Below, piece after piece: positions 63,761-64,000 of a stretch of DNA of 64,000 nucleotides. Both the position numbers and the translations under genes were made by a program. Position 1 is the stretch's first letter; the number at the start of each line of letters is the position of its first letter. A model generated the notes under the pieces. The model was given only the letters and a program-made list of their open reading frames with translations, ran no database searches and had not been told where the DNA came from. The stretch comes from Ornithinibacillus bavariensis (GTDB taxonomy: Bacteria; Bacillota; Bacilli; Bacillales; Amphibacillaceae), in NCBI RefSeq assembly GCF_018333235.1, contig NZ_BORP01000001.1, positions 124,001 to 188,000 of the forward strand, read 5' to 3'.

Positions 63761-64000
63761 TTATTGCAATTTACGAAATGGATGAAAATAAAGCCTTATA
63801 AAGAGAACAAAAATAATAAGTGCTGAAATACCAAATAAAATTGGAATTGGTAGCCATTCAGCCCATAATCCTGAAATGGTTAAACCAAGGGGGAGGGTAA
63901 GCTTCATGAGCATGGATGATGTTCCTGCAACACGGCCTAATAAATGGTTTGGTGTGAATTCTTGGCGAATAGTAAAATAGACGATATTGGAAATAGTTGT
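63761..64000 (-). CDS. MFS transporter, C-terminal part (gene runs off the window)
   Basis: 79 residues from the window edge to the stop. The sequence FTIRQEFTPNHLLGRVAGT, then two hydrophobic helices ending in RLYFHPFRKLQ, matches the C-terminal end of MFS_3-type exporters. The start is beyond 64000. Confidence 0.82.
   Translation of the reverse strand, partial: TTISNIVYFTIRQEFTPNHLLGRVAGTSSMLMKLTLPLGLTISGLWAEWLPIPILFGISALIIFVLFIRLYFHPFRKLQ

Overview
The window is low-GC Firmicute DNA from an endospore-forming Bacillaceae. Genes carry AGGAGG-type ribosome sites with many TTG and GTG starts, and U-tract hairpin terminators are frequent. Spore genes include an SspO-like peptide, sspP, a gamma-type SASP-like peptide and a cotD-family coat gene. 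Soil-type accessory genes include a FosB-type fosfomycin enzyme (frameshifted), multidrug efflux, sugar ABC uptake and a bacteriocin locus. The genus cannot be fixed from sequence alone; Oceanobacillus or Ornithinibacillus-like relatives are a guess.

Layout. 1-13 kb: an XRE/ImmA regulator-protease with a small partner, an SspO-like gene, a YhgE/Pip membrane protein, a NUDIX gene next to a 966-residue PLD-helicase-DUF3427 protein (possibly defence or repair), an HXXEE membrane protein, an inverted-repeat-rich non-coding block, and a MutS2-like ATPase without an Smr domain. 13.3-18.4 kb: a glycocin (S/O-glycosylated bacteriocin) cluster. The 72-residue precursor is on the minus strand; divergent from it are a SunS-type glycosyltransferase, a C39-peptidase ABC transporter and a thioredoxin-like oxidase. 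A PH-domain gene beside the precursor is an immunity candidate. This is the most interesting locus: the precursor has exactly glycocin F's CX6C/CX6C spacing, with Cys where glycocin F has its glycosylated Ser, and an oligoglycine tail ending in three cysteines.

19-28.3 kb: a monosaccharide uptake and sensing locus: ChvE-type binding lipoprotein, MmsA/GguA ATPase and MmsB/GguB permease, then a XylFII-like sensor binding protein, a LytS/YesM-type kinase and a YesN/AraC-type regulator, then a XylF-type lipoprotein. A cre-like site overlaps the first promoter.

28.4-49.6 kb: mostly chromosomal housekeeping. It holds a quinone oxidoreductase, YkvA-like and DUF3892 genes, an EamA transporter, a 12-copy 52-bp tandem repeat, and a lipoprotein glycoside hydrolase apparently starting at CTG. 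It also holds two c-di-GMP enzymes, a glycine-oxidase-like flavoenzyme, ppaC, sspP, mscL, an ABC-2 exporter, a TIMP-like protein, cotD, a YpsA-like gene, a GNAT-DUF1992 fusion and a DUF1906 protein.

49.7-64 kb: small metabolic and stress genes. These are a methyltransferase, a frameshifted NUDIX gene running into a nucleoside phosphorylase, two HIT proteins, GNATs, a Zn-phospholipase-C-like protein and a DHA2 efflux pump. Orphan tRNA-Thr(CGU) and tRNA-Ser(CGA) genes follow, with a decayed tRNA-Thr copy between them bounding an XRE/lipoprotein island. Last come a frameshifted fosB, an ArsR gene with an SRPBCC-PDZ fusion, and the 3' end of an MFS transporter cut by the window edge.
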